From NCBI RefSeq assembly GCF_019104725.1, contig NZ_JAHRXF010000012.1:62001-126000 (forward strand): a stretch of 64,000 nt of DNA, in the 5' to 3' direction. Source of the stretch: Streptomyces corallincola (GTDB lineage Bacteria > Actinomycetota > Actinomycetes > Streptomycetales > Streptomycetaceae). A model generated the notes under the pieces. It had not been told where the DNA came from. It saw nothing but the letters and a program-made list of their open reading frames with translations, and made no database searches. Below, piece by piece: positions 32,335 to 41,121 of this stretch (position 1 is its first letter; each line of letters starts with the position of its first letter). The position numbers were made by a program, and so were the translations under genes.

Positions 32335-34808
32335 CGTCCACCAGCGCCGGAGTACGGCAGTTCCCGGCGGACCCGGCTGCCACGCCGGTCCTGTCCGTCC
32401 GTGACCTGCGTGTCTCCTTCCCGTCCGAGGCCGGGCCGGTCCGCGCGGTGCGCGGGGTGAGCTTCGACGTGCTGCCCGGACGCACGCTCGGCATCGTCGG
32501 GGAGTCCGGCTCGGGCAAGTCCGCGACCGCGCTCGGCATCATGGGCCTGCTTCCGCCGACCGCGCACGTCTCGGGTGAGGTGCTGCTCGGGGGCCGGAAC
32601 CTCGTCGGGCTGAGCGACCGGCTGCTGTCGGCGGTGCGCGGCAAGGACATCGGCATGGTCTTCCAGGACCCGCTGTCCGCCCTCACCCCGATCTTCCCGG
32701 TCGGCAGGCTGCTGGCCGACGCGCTCCGTGTGCACCAGGACCTGTCCCGGCGGGCCGCGTGGGAGCGTGCCGTCGAGCTGCTCGACCTGGTCGGCATCCC
32801 CGAACCCCGGCGCGGGGCGCGGTCGTTCCCGCACGAGTTCTCCGGCGGGATGCGGCAGCGGGTGGTGATCGCTCTGGCGATGGCGAACTCCCCCAAGGTC
32901 ATCGTCGCGGACGAGCCGACCACCGCTCTCGACGCCACCGTCCAGGCGCAGATCCTCGGCGTACTGCGCACCGCGCAGGCCGAGACCGGCGCCGGGGTCG
33001 TCCTCATCACCCACGACCTGGGCGTCATCGCCGGGCACGCCGACGAGGTGGCCGTGATGTACGCGGGCCGGATCGTGGAGCGTGCCGGGGTGGACGAGCT
33101 GTTCGCGCGCCCCGCCATGCCGTACACCATCGGGCTGCTCGGCGCGGTGCCGCGCACCAAGGGCCGTACGGACCGGCCGCTGGTACCGATCCCGGGCGAG
33201 CCGCCGTCCCTGGTGGGCGACCCGGTGGGCTGCCCCTTCGCGGACCGCTGCCCGGCCGTCGCGGACGACTGCCGCACGGAAGAACCCGCACTCACCGCTG
33301 TCGCGGGACACGGCGAGGTGGCGTGCCTGCGAGTCGGGGAGATCGCGGACGGGAGAGTGGCGGCGGAGTCGCTGTTCGCTGTGGGAGCGGGGAGTGCGGG
33401 TGCTGGGGGTCGCGCCGAGGGTGCCGGGGGTGCGGGCGCGGGTCGTACGGGCTCGGAGGGCGCCGGGACCGCGGAGGCAGGTGGAGGGGATGCGGCTGCG
33501 GGTGGTACCGGTCCCCCCGGCGAACACATGGGTACCGACCACATGAGTACCGACCACACGGGTGCCGACAACCACATGGGCACCGGGCACACGAGTGCGG
33601 ACAACCGCGTGGGCGCCGAGCACACGGGTGCCGACAACCACATGGGCACCGAGCACACGAGTGCGGACAACCGCGTGGGCGCCGACCACATGGGTGCCGA
33701 GCACACCCGTACGCCCGAACCCCCCGGCGCCCCCCACATGGGCCCGGCCCACACCCCGCCCCCCGGCGATGTGGTGCTCCGCGTGTCCGGGCTGACGAAG
33801 ACCTTCCCCGTCACCCGTGGCGCCCTGCTGAAGCGCCGGGTCGGCACGCTGCACGCGGTCACCGATGTCGGTTTCGAGCTGCGGGCGGGCGAGACGCTGG
33901 GTCTGGTGGGCGAGTCGGGCAGCGGCAAGACGAGCACGCTGCTGGAGATCGTACGGCTGGCGGCGCCGGAGGGCGGCCGGGTGGAGGTGGCGGGTACGGA
34001 CGTGGCCGCGCCCCGCTCGGCGGCACGGACTCAGGAGCTGCGCCGGACGGTGCAGATCGTCATGCAGGACCCGCTGGGCTCGCTCGATCCCCGGCTCCCC
34101 GTGTCCCAGTTGCTCGCGGAGCCGCTGCGGGCCGTCGGACACGAACGGGCGGCGATCCGGGCGCGGGTGGCCGAGCTGCTGGATCTGGTCGGGCTGGAGC
34201 CGTCCGTGGCGGACCGCTTCCCGGCGGCCCTGTCCGGCGGGCAGTGCCAGCGGGTCGGCATCGCCCGCGCGCTGGCCACCGAGCCGCGGCTCGTGGTGCT
34301 GGACGAACCGGTGTCCGCGCTGGACGTCTCGGTGCAGGCCGCCGTCGTCAATCTGCTGGTCCGGCTCCAGCGGGAACTGGGCCTCGCCTATCTGGTCGTC
34401 GCGCACGATCTGGCGGTGCTGCGGCACATGGCCGACCGGATCGCGGTGATGTATCTCGGCCACATGGTCGAGACCGGCGCCACCGAGGAACTGTTCGCGC
34501 ACCCCACCCACCCGTACACCGAGGCCCTGCTGTCGGCCGTACCCGTGCCGGACCCGAGGATCGAGCGCTCGCGGGAGCACATCGTGCTGGAGGGCGAACA
34601 GCCCAGCGCGACCCGGCTCCCGGAGGGCTGCGTCTTCGTGGACCGCTGCCCGCTGTACCGGCTGCTGGACGAGAACGTGCGGCAGCGCTGCCGCACCGAG
34701 CGCCCGGCCCTGCGTCCGATCACGGCGGCGGTGGGCCCGGGCGCGGGACAGGTCGCTGCCCCGGCCGGTCCCGGCCCCGGCCATCAGCACGCCTGCCACG
34801 CCCGCTGA
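32331..34808 (+). CDS. Fused DppD-DppF ABC ATPase with His-rich linker
   Basis: 825 aa, TTG start at 32331 overlapping the permease stop, preceded by GAGGAGG. The first nucleotide-binding domain has Walker A GESGSGKS near 57, signature FSGGMRQRV near 169, Walker B VIVADEPTTALD and the oligopeptide-type Cys tail CPFADRCPAVADDC. A linker of about 130 residues (about 350-480) includes repeated HMGT/HTGADN/HTSADN units. The second domain has GESGSGKT near 527, LSGGQCQRV, LVVLDEPVSALD and the tail CVFVDRCPLYRLLDENVRQRC. Energises import of peptides, or of metal or metal-chelates such as nickel. Fusion of the two ATPases occurs in actinobacteria; the His-rich linker is unusual. Confidence 0.88.
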   Translation: MTSTSAGVRQFPADPAATPVLSVRDLRVSFPSEAGPVRAVRGVSFDVLPGRTLGIVGESGSGKSATALGIMGLLPPTAHVSGEVLLGGRNLVGLSDRLLSAVRGKDIGMVFQDPLSALTPIFPVGRLLADALRVHQDLSRRAAWERAVELLDLVGIPEPRRGARSFPHEFSGGMRQRVVIALAMANSPKVIVADEPTTALDATVQAQILGVLRTAQAETGAGVVLITHDLGVIAGHADEVAVMYAGRIVERAGVDELFARPAMPYTIGLLGAVPRTKGRTDRPLVPIPGEPPSLVGDPVGCPFADRCPAVADDCRTEEPALTAVAGHGEVACLRVGEIADGRVAAESLFAVGAGSAGAGGRAEGAGGAGAGRTGSEGAGTAEAGGGDAAAGGTGPPGEHMGTDHMSTDHTGADNHMGTGHTSADNRVGAEHTGADNHMGTEHTSADNRVGADHMGAEHTRTPEPPGAPHMGPAHTPPPGDVVLRVSGLTKTFPVTRGALLKRRVGTLHAVTDVGFELRAGETLGLVGESGSGKTSTLLEIVRLAAPEGGRVEVAGTDVAAPRSAARTQELRRTVQIVMQDPLGSLDPRLPVSQLLAEPLRAVGHERAAIRARVAELLDLVGLEPSVADRFPAALSGGQCQRVGIARALATEPRLVVLDEPVSALDVSVQAAVVNLLVRLQRELGLAYLVVAHDLAVLRHMADRIAVMYLGHMVETGATEELFAHPTHPYTEALLSAVPVPDPRIERSREHIVLEGEQPSATRLPEGCVFVDRCPLYRLLDENVRQRCRTERPALRPITAAVGPGAGQVAAPAGPGPGHQHACHAR
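33526..33720 (+). repeat. His-rich tandem repeat in the linker of the fused ATPase
   Basis: Units such as HMGTDHMSTDHTGADN, HMGTGHTSADNRVGAEHTGA and HMGTEHTSADNRVGADHMGA repeat with a period of about 16-20 codons. Near-identical DNA blocks (GACAACCACATGGGCACC, GACAACCGCGTGGGCGCC) show recent tandem expansion. The encoded segment has about a dozen His residues alternating with Asp/Glu/Met, a plausible metal-binding surface. Confidence 0.8.
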
Positions 34809-34954
34809 CCCGCCGCGCCCGCCACGCCCGCTGAACCGCCGGGAGGGCAGCCCCCATGCCGGAAGTGCCCCGCGCCGGTAGAGCCGCTCCGCTCACCACG
34901 GAGTCGGCCCCCTCCCGCGCAGGGCCCCGCGCGGCACTGCCGCCGCGCCCCGGC

Positions 34955-35521
34955 TCAGTGGCGACCGCCGCGCCCCCGCGAGCCGTCGTGCGAGCCGTCG
35001 CGGTCGTCGCCGGACCGGCCGTCGTGCCGTCCGTCGTCCGCGCCGTGACGCCGGTCGTCGTCGCCGTGTCCGCCGGAGCGGTGGTGGGCCCCCGGGTGGT
35101 CGTCCGCGTGCGGCCGGTCCTCCACGGTGGCGGTGGGCGTCGGCCGCGCGGCGGAGGACGTCTTCCCCGCCGGGGCGGCGGAGGACACGGAGGGAATCGC
35201 CGTGACCCGGTCCCGGCCGGAGTCGTCCGCACCCGAGTGCCGTGCGTGGTCCTCGCCCTCCGCGTGGCGGCCGTGGTCGTCGGCACCGTCGTGGCGGCCG
35301 TGGTCGTCGGCGCCGTGCCTTTCGTGGGACGGGGCACTGGCCGTCGGGTGCGGCGCCGTGGAACCGGTGACGCTCGGGACCGCGCTGACCGGGCTGGTGC
35401 CGGGCCGGGCGGGGGCCGAGCCGACGGCCGTGGCGGTGTACGCGCCCCCACCGAGCACGGCCGCCGCTACGACGACGGCGGCGATGGTGCGACGGCGGCC
35501 GGTGAAACGGGAGTTGGTCAT
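34955..35521 (-). CDS. His/Asp-rich exported or membrane-anchored protein, 188 aa
   Basis: ATG at 35521 gives MTNSRFTGRRRTIAAVVVAA, a twin-Arg/Lys-type basic head and a hydrophobic helix (residues 12-32), so the protein is exported or anchored. Then comes a Pro/Thr/Ser segment and three clusters of His and Asp: HERHGADDHGRHDGADDHGR, HADDHPGAHHRSGGHGDDDR and DGRHDGRSGDDRDGSHDG. No catalytic domain is seen. Such His/Asp-rich tails bind Zn, Ni, Co or Cu in other systems. The gene is divergent from the two-component regulator and shares its 151-bp promoter region, suggesting it is a target or accessory sensor of that system. The closing GRGGRH tail is low complexity. Confidence 0.7.
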   Translation of the reverse strand: MTNSRFTGRRRTIAAVVVAAAVLGGGAYTATAVGSAPARPGTSPVSAVPSVTGSTAPHPTASAPSHERHGADDHGRHDGADDHGRHAEGEDHARHSGADDSGRDRVTAIPSVSSAAPAGKTSSAARPTPTATVEDRPHADDHPGAHHRSGGHGDDDRRHGADDGRHDGRSGDDRDGSHDGSRGRGGRH

Positions 35522-35612
35522 GACGTGTCCTGTCCTTCCGTCCGCTCCACGGCCCTTCCGTGGAGCGCGTCCGGTGCGTTCGCCGGACGAGGACAACCGT
35601 GCGCCAGGCATG

Positions 35613-35649
35613 CTGAAGCCAGGCTGAAGGAACCTGAAGGGTTCTTCAG
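35613..35649 (+). promoter_or_regulatory. Probable response-regulator operator (CTGAAG direct repeats)
   Basis: Three direct CTGAAG copies at 35613, 35624 and 35634, 11 and 10 bp apart, one helical turn each, with an inverted CTTCAG at 35644. They lie 24-60 bp before the response-regulator start and in the divergent promoter region of the His/Asp-rich gene. Tandem hexamers with this period are the usual binding pattern for OmpR/PhoB-type regulators. Confidence 0.6.
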
Positions 35650-35672
35650 GCGGGTTCTGACACCCTTGCGGT

Positions 35673-36359
35673 ATGCGCCTGTTGATAGTCGAGGACGAGC
35701 GGCGGCTCGCCGTGGCTCTCTCGCGCGGCCTGGCCGCCGAGGGGTTCGCCGTGGACGTGGCCCATGACGGCCTGGAAGGGCTGCACCTGGCGCGGGAGCA
35801 CGACTACGACCTGATCCTGCTCGACATCATGCTCCCCGGCATGAACGGCTACCGGGTGTGCGCCGCGCTGCGGGCCGAGGACGACGACACACCGATCCTC
35901 ATGCTGACCGCGAAGGACGGCGAGTACGACGAGGCCGAGGGCCTGGACACGGGCGCTGACGACTACCTGACGAAGCCGTTCTCGTACGTCGTTCTTCAGG
36001 CCCGCATCCGCGCCCTGCTGCGGCGCCGGGCCCGGACCGGCTCACCGGTGCTGCGGGTGGGCGGGCTGAGCGTCGATCCGGGCGCCCGGCGGGTGAGCCG
36101 GGACGGCACGGAAGTCGCCCTGACCACCAAGGAGTTCGCGGTCCTCGAACACCTCGCGCGGCACGCGGGCGAGGTGGTGTCCAAGGCCGACATCCTGTCC
36201 CACGTCTGGGACTTCGCCTATGACGGCGACCCGAACATCGTCGAGGTCTACATCAGCGCGCTCCGCAGGAAGATCGACGCGCCCTTCGACCGCCGCTCCA
36301 TCAGGACGGTACGCGGGGCGGGTTACCGCCTGGAGGCCGAGGGGGTCCGCAATGGCTAG
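35673..36359 (+). CDS. OmpR/PhoB-family response regulator
   Basis: 228 aa. Receiver domain (1-115) with acidic pocket VEDE, phospho-acceptor Asp51 in LILLDIMLPG, T/K residues in LMLTAKD and LTKPF. Winged-helix DNA-binding domain (about 128-222) with LTTKEFAVLEHLARHAGEVV, HVWDF and YISALRRKID...VRGAGYRLE. No Shine-Dalgarno precedes the ATG (ACACCCTTGCGGT ATG), so it may be translated from a leaderless mRNA. It overlaps the sensor kinase start by 8 bp. The cue is unknown; see the His-rich neighbours. An operator-like repeat just upstream suggests autoregulation. Confidence 0.93.
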   Translation: MRLLIVEDERRLAVALSRGLAAEGFAVDVAHDGLEGLHLAREHDYDLILLDIMLPGMNGYRVCAALRAEDDDTPILMLTAKDGEYDEAEGLDTGADDYLTKPFSYVVLQARIRALLRRRARTGSPVLRVGGLSVDPGARRVSRDGTEVALTTKEFAVLEHLARHAGEVVSKADILSHVWDFAYDGDPNIVEVYISALRRKIDAPFDRRSIRTVRGAGYRLEAEGVRNG

Positions 36360-38040
36360 ACCGCTGAACTCCGTTCGGGCTCGGGCGACGCTCGCTGCGA
36401 CGGCGGTGGTGTGCGTGGCGCTGGTCGCGGCGGGCTTCGCCGTACTGGCCGTCCTGCGGCACAACCTCACCGGTCGCGCGGGGCTGGAGGCGGAGGTGAC
36501 CGCCCGTACGGTGGCCGGTTCACAGGACGCGCTCAACGGCCGCTTCGACCGGCTCGACCTGCCCGGGGACGGGCGCGTGGTCCAGGTCGTCGGCTCGGAC
36601 GGCCGGGTGCTGAGCAGTGACGCGGTACTCGTGGGCCGGTCCCCCGTCGCGGACTACGCGCGCGCCGCCGCGGGGGTGACGGCGCCACGCCCGCTCCGCT
36701 CGTCCCCCGACTCCACGCATGCGGAATCCACTTCGCCCGCCTTCACCGCCCCCGCCCGGTACGCACCCGTCCGCACCGGCGCCGCTCACACCGTGACGCC
36801 CGTGGAGGATCACGGCCGCCGGGGCCGGGGCGGCGACGACCGCGGCGGAAGCGGGGGCGGTACGGAGAGCGGTGACGACCACGGCGGCAGACGTGGCGGG
36901 CTGGAAACCGTTCCCACCCCGAGCGTCGAGGACGACACCCCCCGTGCGACCCCGACGCCCTCCACCCCTCCGCGCGGCGAGGTCGGCACCGGGGTGGAGC
37001 GGCGGACGATCACGGCGACGGTGGCGGGCGCGACCCACGACTACAGCTTCGCCGCCGTCCAGGGCACCTCGTACGACGGGAGAACGTACACCGTCTACGC
37101 GGGTGTCTCCCTGGACGACGAGCAGGCGACCATCGGCCAGGTCACGGATTCGCTGCTCGCGGGGCTGCCGTTCTTGCTGGCCGTGGTGGCGGCGGTGACC
37201 TGGCTGGTCACACGGCGCGCGCTGCGCCCGGTGGAGGGCATCCGCGCCGAGATGGCGGAGATCACCGGCAGCGGCGACCTGTCCCGCCGGGTGCCCGAGC
37301 CCCGTTCGGGCGACGAGATCGCGCGGCTGGCCCGGACGACCAACAGCACGCTGGCGGCGCTGGAGCGTTCGGTGGAGCGGCAGCACCGCTTCATCGCGGA
37401 CGCCTCGCACGAACTCCGCAGCCCTATAGCCAACTTGCGCACCCAGTTGGAGGTGGCGGACGCGCATCCCGACCTCCTCGACACCCGCGACCTCGTCCAG
37501 GACGTCGTACGCCTGCAGAACCTGGCCACCGACCTGCTTCTGCTCGCCCGCCTGGATGCCGGGGAGAGCCCGGCGCACGCGCGGGTGGACCTGACCACGC
37601 TGGTGCACGAGGAGGTCGCCGCGCGCGTCGGCACGGACCGGCTGCCGATCTCCGTGGACCTCGGGGACCGCGCCCTGGCCACGACCGGCAGCAGAACCCA
37701 GCTCTCCCGTGTCCTGGGCAACCTCCTCGACAACGCCCAGCGCCACGCGGCGTCCCGGGTGACGGTGACGGCGGCCGTCGAGGACGGCGCCATCACCCTC
37801 ACCGTCCTGGACGACGGCCCCGGCGTCCCTCCGGAGGACCGTGAGCGGATCTTCGAGCGCTTCGTACGGCTCGACGACGCCCGCAGCCGCGACACCGGCG
37901 GCGCCGGTCTCGGCCTCGCCATCGCCCGCGATGTGATGCACCGTCACGGCGGCTCCCTGACGGTGGGGGGCGCACCGGGCGAGGGAGCGGTGTTCCGGGC
38001 GCGCCTGCCGGACGCCACCGGCCCCGGCGACGAGGGCTGA
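36352..38040 (+). CDS. Sensor histidine kinase with His/Asp/Gly-rich extracellular loop
   Basis: 562 aa, ATG 36352 inside the regulator's end. TM1 at about 13-36 and TM2 at about 268-292 enclose a 230-residue external domain. Its middle is low complexity and rich in His, Asp, Gly and Arg (VEDHGRRGRGGDDRGGSGG, ESGDDHGGRRGG), followed by a Thr/Pro stretch and a conserved strand region (TITATVAGATHDYSFAAVQG). Then HAMP, HisKA with the phospho-His in DASHELRSPIANL (near 353), and HATPase boxes NLLDNAQRHA, DDGPGVPPEDRERIFERFV and GAGLGLAIA. Partner of the response regulator. The sensing loop's resemblance to the neighbouring His/Asp-rich protein points to the same ligand, perhaps a metal ion. Confidence 0.93.
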   Translation: MARPLNSVRARATLAATAVVCVALVAAGFAVLAVLRHNLTGRAGLEAEVTARTVAGSQDALNGRFDRLDLPGDGRVVQVVGSDGRVLSSDAVLVGRSPVADYARAAAGVTAPRPLRSSPDSTHAESTSPAFTAPARYAPVRTGAAHTVTPVEDHGRRGRGGDDRGGSGGGTESGDDHGGRRGGLETVPTPSVEDDTPRATPTPSTPPRGEVGTGVERRTITATVAGATHDYSFAAVQGTSYDGRTYTVYAGVSLDDEQATIGQVTDSLLAGLPFLLAVVAAVTWLVTRRALRPVEGIRAEMAEITGSGDLSRRVPEPRSGDEIARLARTTNSTLAALERSVERQHRFIADASHELRSPIANLRTQLEVADAHPDLLDTRDLVQDVVRLQNLATDLLLLARLDAGESPAHARVDLTTLVHEEVAARVGTDRLPISVDLGDRALATTGSRTQLSRVLGNLLDNAQRHAASRVTVTAAVEDGAITLTVLDDGPGVPPEDRERIFERFVRLDDARSRDTGGAGLGLAIARDVMHRHGGSLTVGGAPGEGAVFRARLPDATGPGDEG

Positions 38041-38048
38041 CCCCGGTC

Positions 38049-38131
38049 CGGCCACGCGCACGGACACCCCTCCGCCCAAGCACGGCGAGCCCGGCCACGC
38101 GCACCGGCACCCCGCCCGCTCAAGCGCGGAC
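38049..38131. repeat. 42-bp imperfect tandem repeat between convergent genes
   Basis: Two copies of a unit opening CCGGCCACGCGCAC (38049 and 38091) and closing CAAGCACGG / CAAGCGCGG lie between the convergent sensor kinase and ThDP-enzyme genes. The second copy runs into the last codons of the ThDP gene. Confidence 0.5.
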
Positions 38132-39838
38132 CGAACCCGGCGCGCCCCCCAGCAGCAGCGGCCACACGCTGGGCATCTCGCCCACCGGCACCTCGATCAG
38201 CGACGGACCGGGCTCGCCGAGGCACTCCTTGAGGGCGCCGCCGAGCCGGGCCGGTCCGTCCGCCCGTACGGCCGGTACCCCGAACGACTCGGCGAGCCGG
38301 ACGAAGTCGGGGCTGGCCAGGTCGCTGCCGATGAAGCGGCCGCCGAACTCGTCCGCCTGGATGCGCCGGACGTTCCCGTAGGCGTTGTCGTTGAAGACAA
38401 CCGCCGTCACCGCGATGCCGTACTTGCGGGCCGTCGCCAGTTCCTGCATGTTCCAGCAGAACCCGCCGTCTCCGTTGACCGAGACGACCGCCCGGTCCGG
38501 GTTGCCCACCTTCACCCCCAGTGCCGAGGGGTAGCCGTAGCCGAGGGTGCCCTGGTAGCCGGGGGTGAGGAACGTCCCGGGCCGGTGCACGGGGTAGCCG
38601 ACGGACGCCAGGTAGCCCACCTGGGTCAGCTCGTTGACCAGGAAGCCGTCGTCCGGGATGGCCTCGCGCAGCGCGCGGACGTAAGACCACTGCGGTTCGA
38701 CGCTCTCGATCCGTCCGGCGCACCAGGCGCGGACTCCGGCCAGTTCTCCGGGCGGCCAGCCGGAGCCGCCCCGGCGCGAGGGCGCACGTCCACCTGCGCG
38801 GGCCAGCGCGGCCCGCAGCTCCTCCAGGACCGGGCGGGCGTCGGCGCACAGGGTGAGGTCGGCCGACCTCGGCGCGCCCAGGTCGGCGGGGTCCGCGTTC
38901 ACCAGCGCGACGGCCGCGCCCGGACCGGTCGGCAGGGCCGTGCCGCGCGGCGAGACGAACCGGCTGCCCACGACCAGGACCGCGTCGGCGGCCGGGAGCA
39001 AGCGCGGTGCCGCGAGGCTGGAGAAGGCGAGCGGATGGTGGGCGGGCACCGCGCCGCCGGCGTTACGGCTCATCACGACCGGAGCGCCCAGTTCCTCGGC
39101 CAGCGCCGTGAGGGCCGGGCCCGCCCCGGAGGCGAGCACACCGCCGCCCGCGTAGAGGAGGGGGCGGCGCGCCTCCCGGAGCAGGGCGGTGAGTTCCGCG
39201 AGCACGTCCTGTTCCGGGGAGCCGGAGCCCCCGGCCCGCTCGCCCCGGTGCCCCCGCCCGGCGTCGTCCTCCCCGGCGGGTTCCCCCACCACGGACTCCG
39301 GACCGTTCTCCACCCGTGCGGCGAGGACGTCCGCCGGGATCGTCAGGGCCACCGGCCGGGGGCGCCCGGACCTGGACCGCCGTACCGCCTCACGGACCAG
39401 GCCGGGTACGCGATCCGGGGTGTCGGCGCGCGCGGACCACTTGGTGACGGATGCCAGCATCCCGTCCTGGTCGGGCAGTTCGTGCAGCATGCCGAGGCCG
39501 CGTCCGGCCAGGGTGGACGGGATGTCGGCGGCCACGCACAGCATCGGCGAGGAACAGGCGTAGCCGGTGGCCACCGCCGGGAGGGCGTTCAGCACCCCGG
39601 GGCCGGGCACCACCAGGCAGACCCCGGGGCGTCCGGTGGTGCGGGCGTACGCCTCCGCCATGTGGGCGGCGCCCTGTTCGTGCCGGGCGGCGATGTACTC
39701 GATGGGTCCTCCGGCGGCCCGGGAACGCGCGAGGGCGTCCAGCACGTGGTCGAGCTGGACGCCCGGCACGCCGAACACGTGCCGGACCCCCTCTCGTTCC
39801 AGTTGGTCCACCAGCGCCTGGGCCCCGTTCAGCTCCAC
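38120..39838 (-). CDS. ThDP-dependent decarboxylase/acetolactate-synthase-like enzyme
   Basis: 572 aa, GTG start at 39838, overlapping the antiporter end by 10 bp. Three-domain ThDP fold: PYR domain with the activating Glu54 in ARHEQGAAHMAEAYART, central domain (VLVVGSRFVSPRGTALP), and PP domain with the cofactor motif NGDGGFCWNMQE..VVFNDNAYGN. No FAD-type signature is evident. The family covers acetolactate synthases, benzoylformate- and oxo-acid decarboxylases. It shares an operon with a 2-hydroxyacid oxidase, so decarboxylation or carboligation of the resulting 2-oxo acid is the most economical guess; a housekeeping IlvB role is unlikely because no IlvN follows. Last gene of the operon. 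Confidence 0.82.
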   Translation of the reverse strand: MELNGAQALVDQLEREGVRHVFGVPGVQLDHVLDALARSRAAGGPIEYIAARHEQGAAHMAEAYARTTGRPGVCLVVPGPGVLNALPAVATGYACSSPMLCVAADIPSTLAGRGLGMLHELPDQDGMLASVTKWSARADTPDRVPGLVREAVRRSRSGRPRPVALTIPADVLAARVENGPESVVGEPAGEDDAGRGHRGERAGGSGSPEQDVLAELTALLREARRPLLYAGGGVLASGAGPALTALAEELGAPVVMSRNAGGAVPAHHPLAFSSLAAPRLLPAADAVLVVGSRFVSPRGTALPTGPGAAVALVNADPADLGAPRSADLTLCADARPVLEELRAALARAGGRAPSRRGGSGWPPGELAGVRAWCAGRIESVEPQWSYVRALREAIPDDGFLVNELTQVGYLASVGYPVHRPGTFLTPGYQGTLGYGYPSALGVKVGNPDRAVVSVNGDGGFCWNMQELATARKYGIAVTAVVFNDNAYGNVRRIQADEFGGRFIGSDLASPDFVRLAESFGVPAVRADGPARLGGALKECLGEPGPSLIEVPVGEMPSVWPLLLGGAPGSVRA

Positions 39839-41109
39839 GCCTGTGCCTTCCTCTCGTCCTCCGGGTGGGGGGTGGGTTCCGGTCCGGCTCCGGCGTCCCG
39901 GCGGTCCAGCCGGTTCAGCACCGGGACCGTCATGACCGTGGTGACCAGGGCGACGAGGACCAGGGCGGCGAACAACTGGTCGCTGACGATGCCCGCGGAG
40001 AGCCCGATGTTGAGCGCGATGAGCTGCATCAGCCCGCGGGCGTTCATCAGCGCGCCGACCCGGAGGGCCACCGGGCCGGGTTCACCGCGCAGCCGGGCGG
40101 CGGCCCAGCAGCCGCCGAACTTGCCCGCCACCGCCACGACGACGGCGGCGCCCCCGAAGGCCAGCACGGACGGGTCGGAGAACACGTCGAAGCGGGTGTT
40201 CAGACCGGAGTAGGTGAAGAACATCGGAACGAACACCACCTGGGTCAGGGACTGGGTGGTCCGCACCAGCCGTTCCGACGGCTCCCCGCGCGGCATCGCC
40301 ATGCCGACGCAGAACGCCCCGAACACCGCGTAGAGCTGGATGACGTCGGTGAACCACGCGGCGCAGAACAGTACGGCCACGGTGAACAGCAGGCGGGTCT
40401 CGTCGCCGAGGCCCGGCCGCTGGACCACCCAGGCCAGCAGTCGTCGGCCCAGCAGGAGCAGCACGGCCACGAAGAGCAGGGAACCGCCGATGGCCGTGAC
40501 GGCGGGCCCGGGTCTGCCGGAGGCCACGCTGAGCACCCCGGCGAGCATCATCCAGGCGACGGCGTCGTCGGTGGCACCGGCCGCCAGCGAGAGGGAGCCG
40601 AACCGGGAGCCGGACAGCCCCCGTTCGGTGATGATCCGGGCCAGCATGGGGAAGGCCGTGATGGCCAGGGCGACACCGACGAACGCGGCGGTCACCCACA
40701 CCGGGACGCCCCGGACGAAGATGCCGACGTGGCCGTGGACCAGGACGGTCAGCGCCACACCGGACACCAGCGGCACCGCCACCCCGGCCAGGGAGACCGT
40801 GACGGCGGTCCCGGCCAGCCCGCGCCCCGCGTGCCCCCGGAACTCGAACCCGGCGGCGAACATCAGGGCCACCAGGCCGATCTGACCGGCGACGTACAGC
40901 ACCGGCTTCAGCTCCGGGGGGAAGACCCGCGCGGACAGGCCGGGGGCGAGCAGTCCGAACAGGGACGGGCCGAGCAGCACCCCGGCGATCATCTCGCCGA
41001 CCACGGGCGGCTGCCCGAACCGTCCCGCGGCCAGGACGACGAGTCGGCAGACCAGCAGGATGACGACGACGGCCAGGAAGAAGGCGGGAGCGAGCTCCAC
41101 GGGAGTCAT
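39829..41109 (-). CDS. CPA2-family cation:proton antiporter
   Basis: 426 aa, ATG 41109 after GAGAGGA. Twelve or so hydrophobic segments from residue 9. Conserved family motifs are FGQPPVVGEMIAGVLLGPSL in helix 2, the ion-binding pair GATDDAVAW near residue 190, and the terminal FFTYSGLNTRFD..MNARGLMQLIALNIGLSAGI. No TrkA-N domain is present, so this is a bare antiporter of the KefB/NapA type. It lies 12 bp after the P450-like gene in a biosynthetic-looking operon; it could balance pH or potassium or export an anionic product. Confidence 0.88.
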   Translation of the reverse strand: MTPVELAPAFFLAVVVILLVCRLVVLAAGRFGQPPVVGEMIAGVLLGPSLFGLLAPGLSARVFPPELKPVLYVAGQIGLVALMFAAGFEFRGHAGRGLAGTAVTVSLAGVAVPLVSGVALTVLVHGHVGIFVRGVPVWVTAAFVGVALAITAFPMLARIITERGLSGSRFGSLSLAAGATDDAVAWMMLAGVLSVASGRPGPAVTAIGGSLLFVAVLLLLGRRLLAWVVQRPGLGDETRLLFTVAVLFCAAWFTDVIQLYAVFGAFCVGMAMPRGEPSERLVRTTQSLTQVVFVPMFFTYSGLNTRFDVFSDPSVLAFGGAAVVVAVAGKFGGCWAAARLRGEPGPVALRVGALMNARGLMQLIALNIGLSAGIVSDQLFAALVLVALVTTVMTVPVLNRLDRRDAGAGPEPTPHPEDERKAQAWS

Positions 41110-41121
41110 GTCCGCGTCCTC

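Noticed and set aside
33526..33720. CRISPR array, suggested by regularly spaced repeats
   Set aside because: The repeats are in frame within a coding region, imperfect, His-rich when translated, and have no unique spacers or cas genes.
38120..39838. Housekeeping acetolactate synthase IlvB
   Set aside because: No IlvN subunit or ilvC neighbour, and it is locked into an operon with FMN oxidase and P450-like genes.
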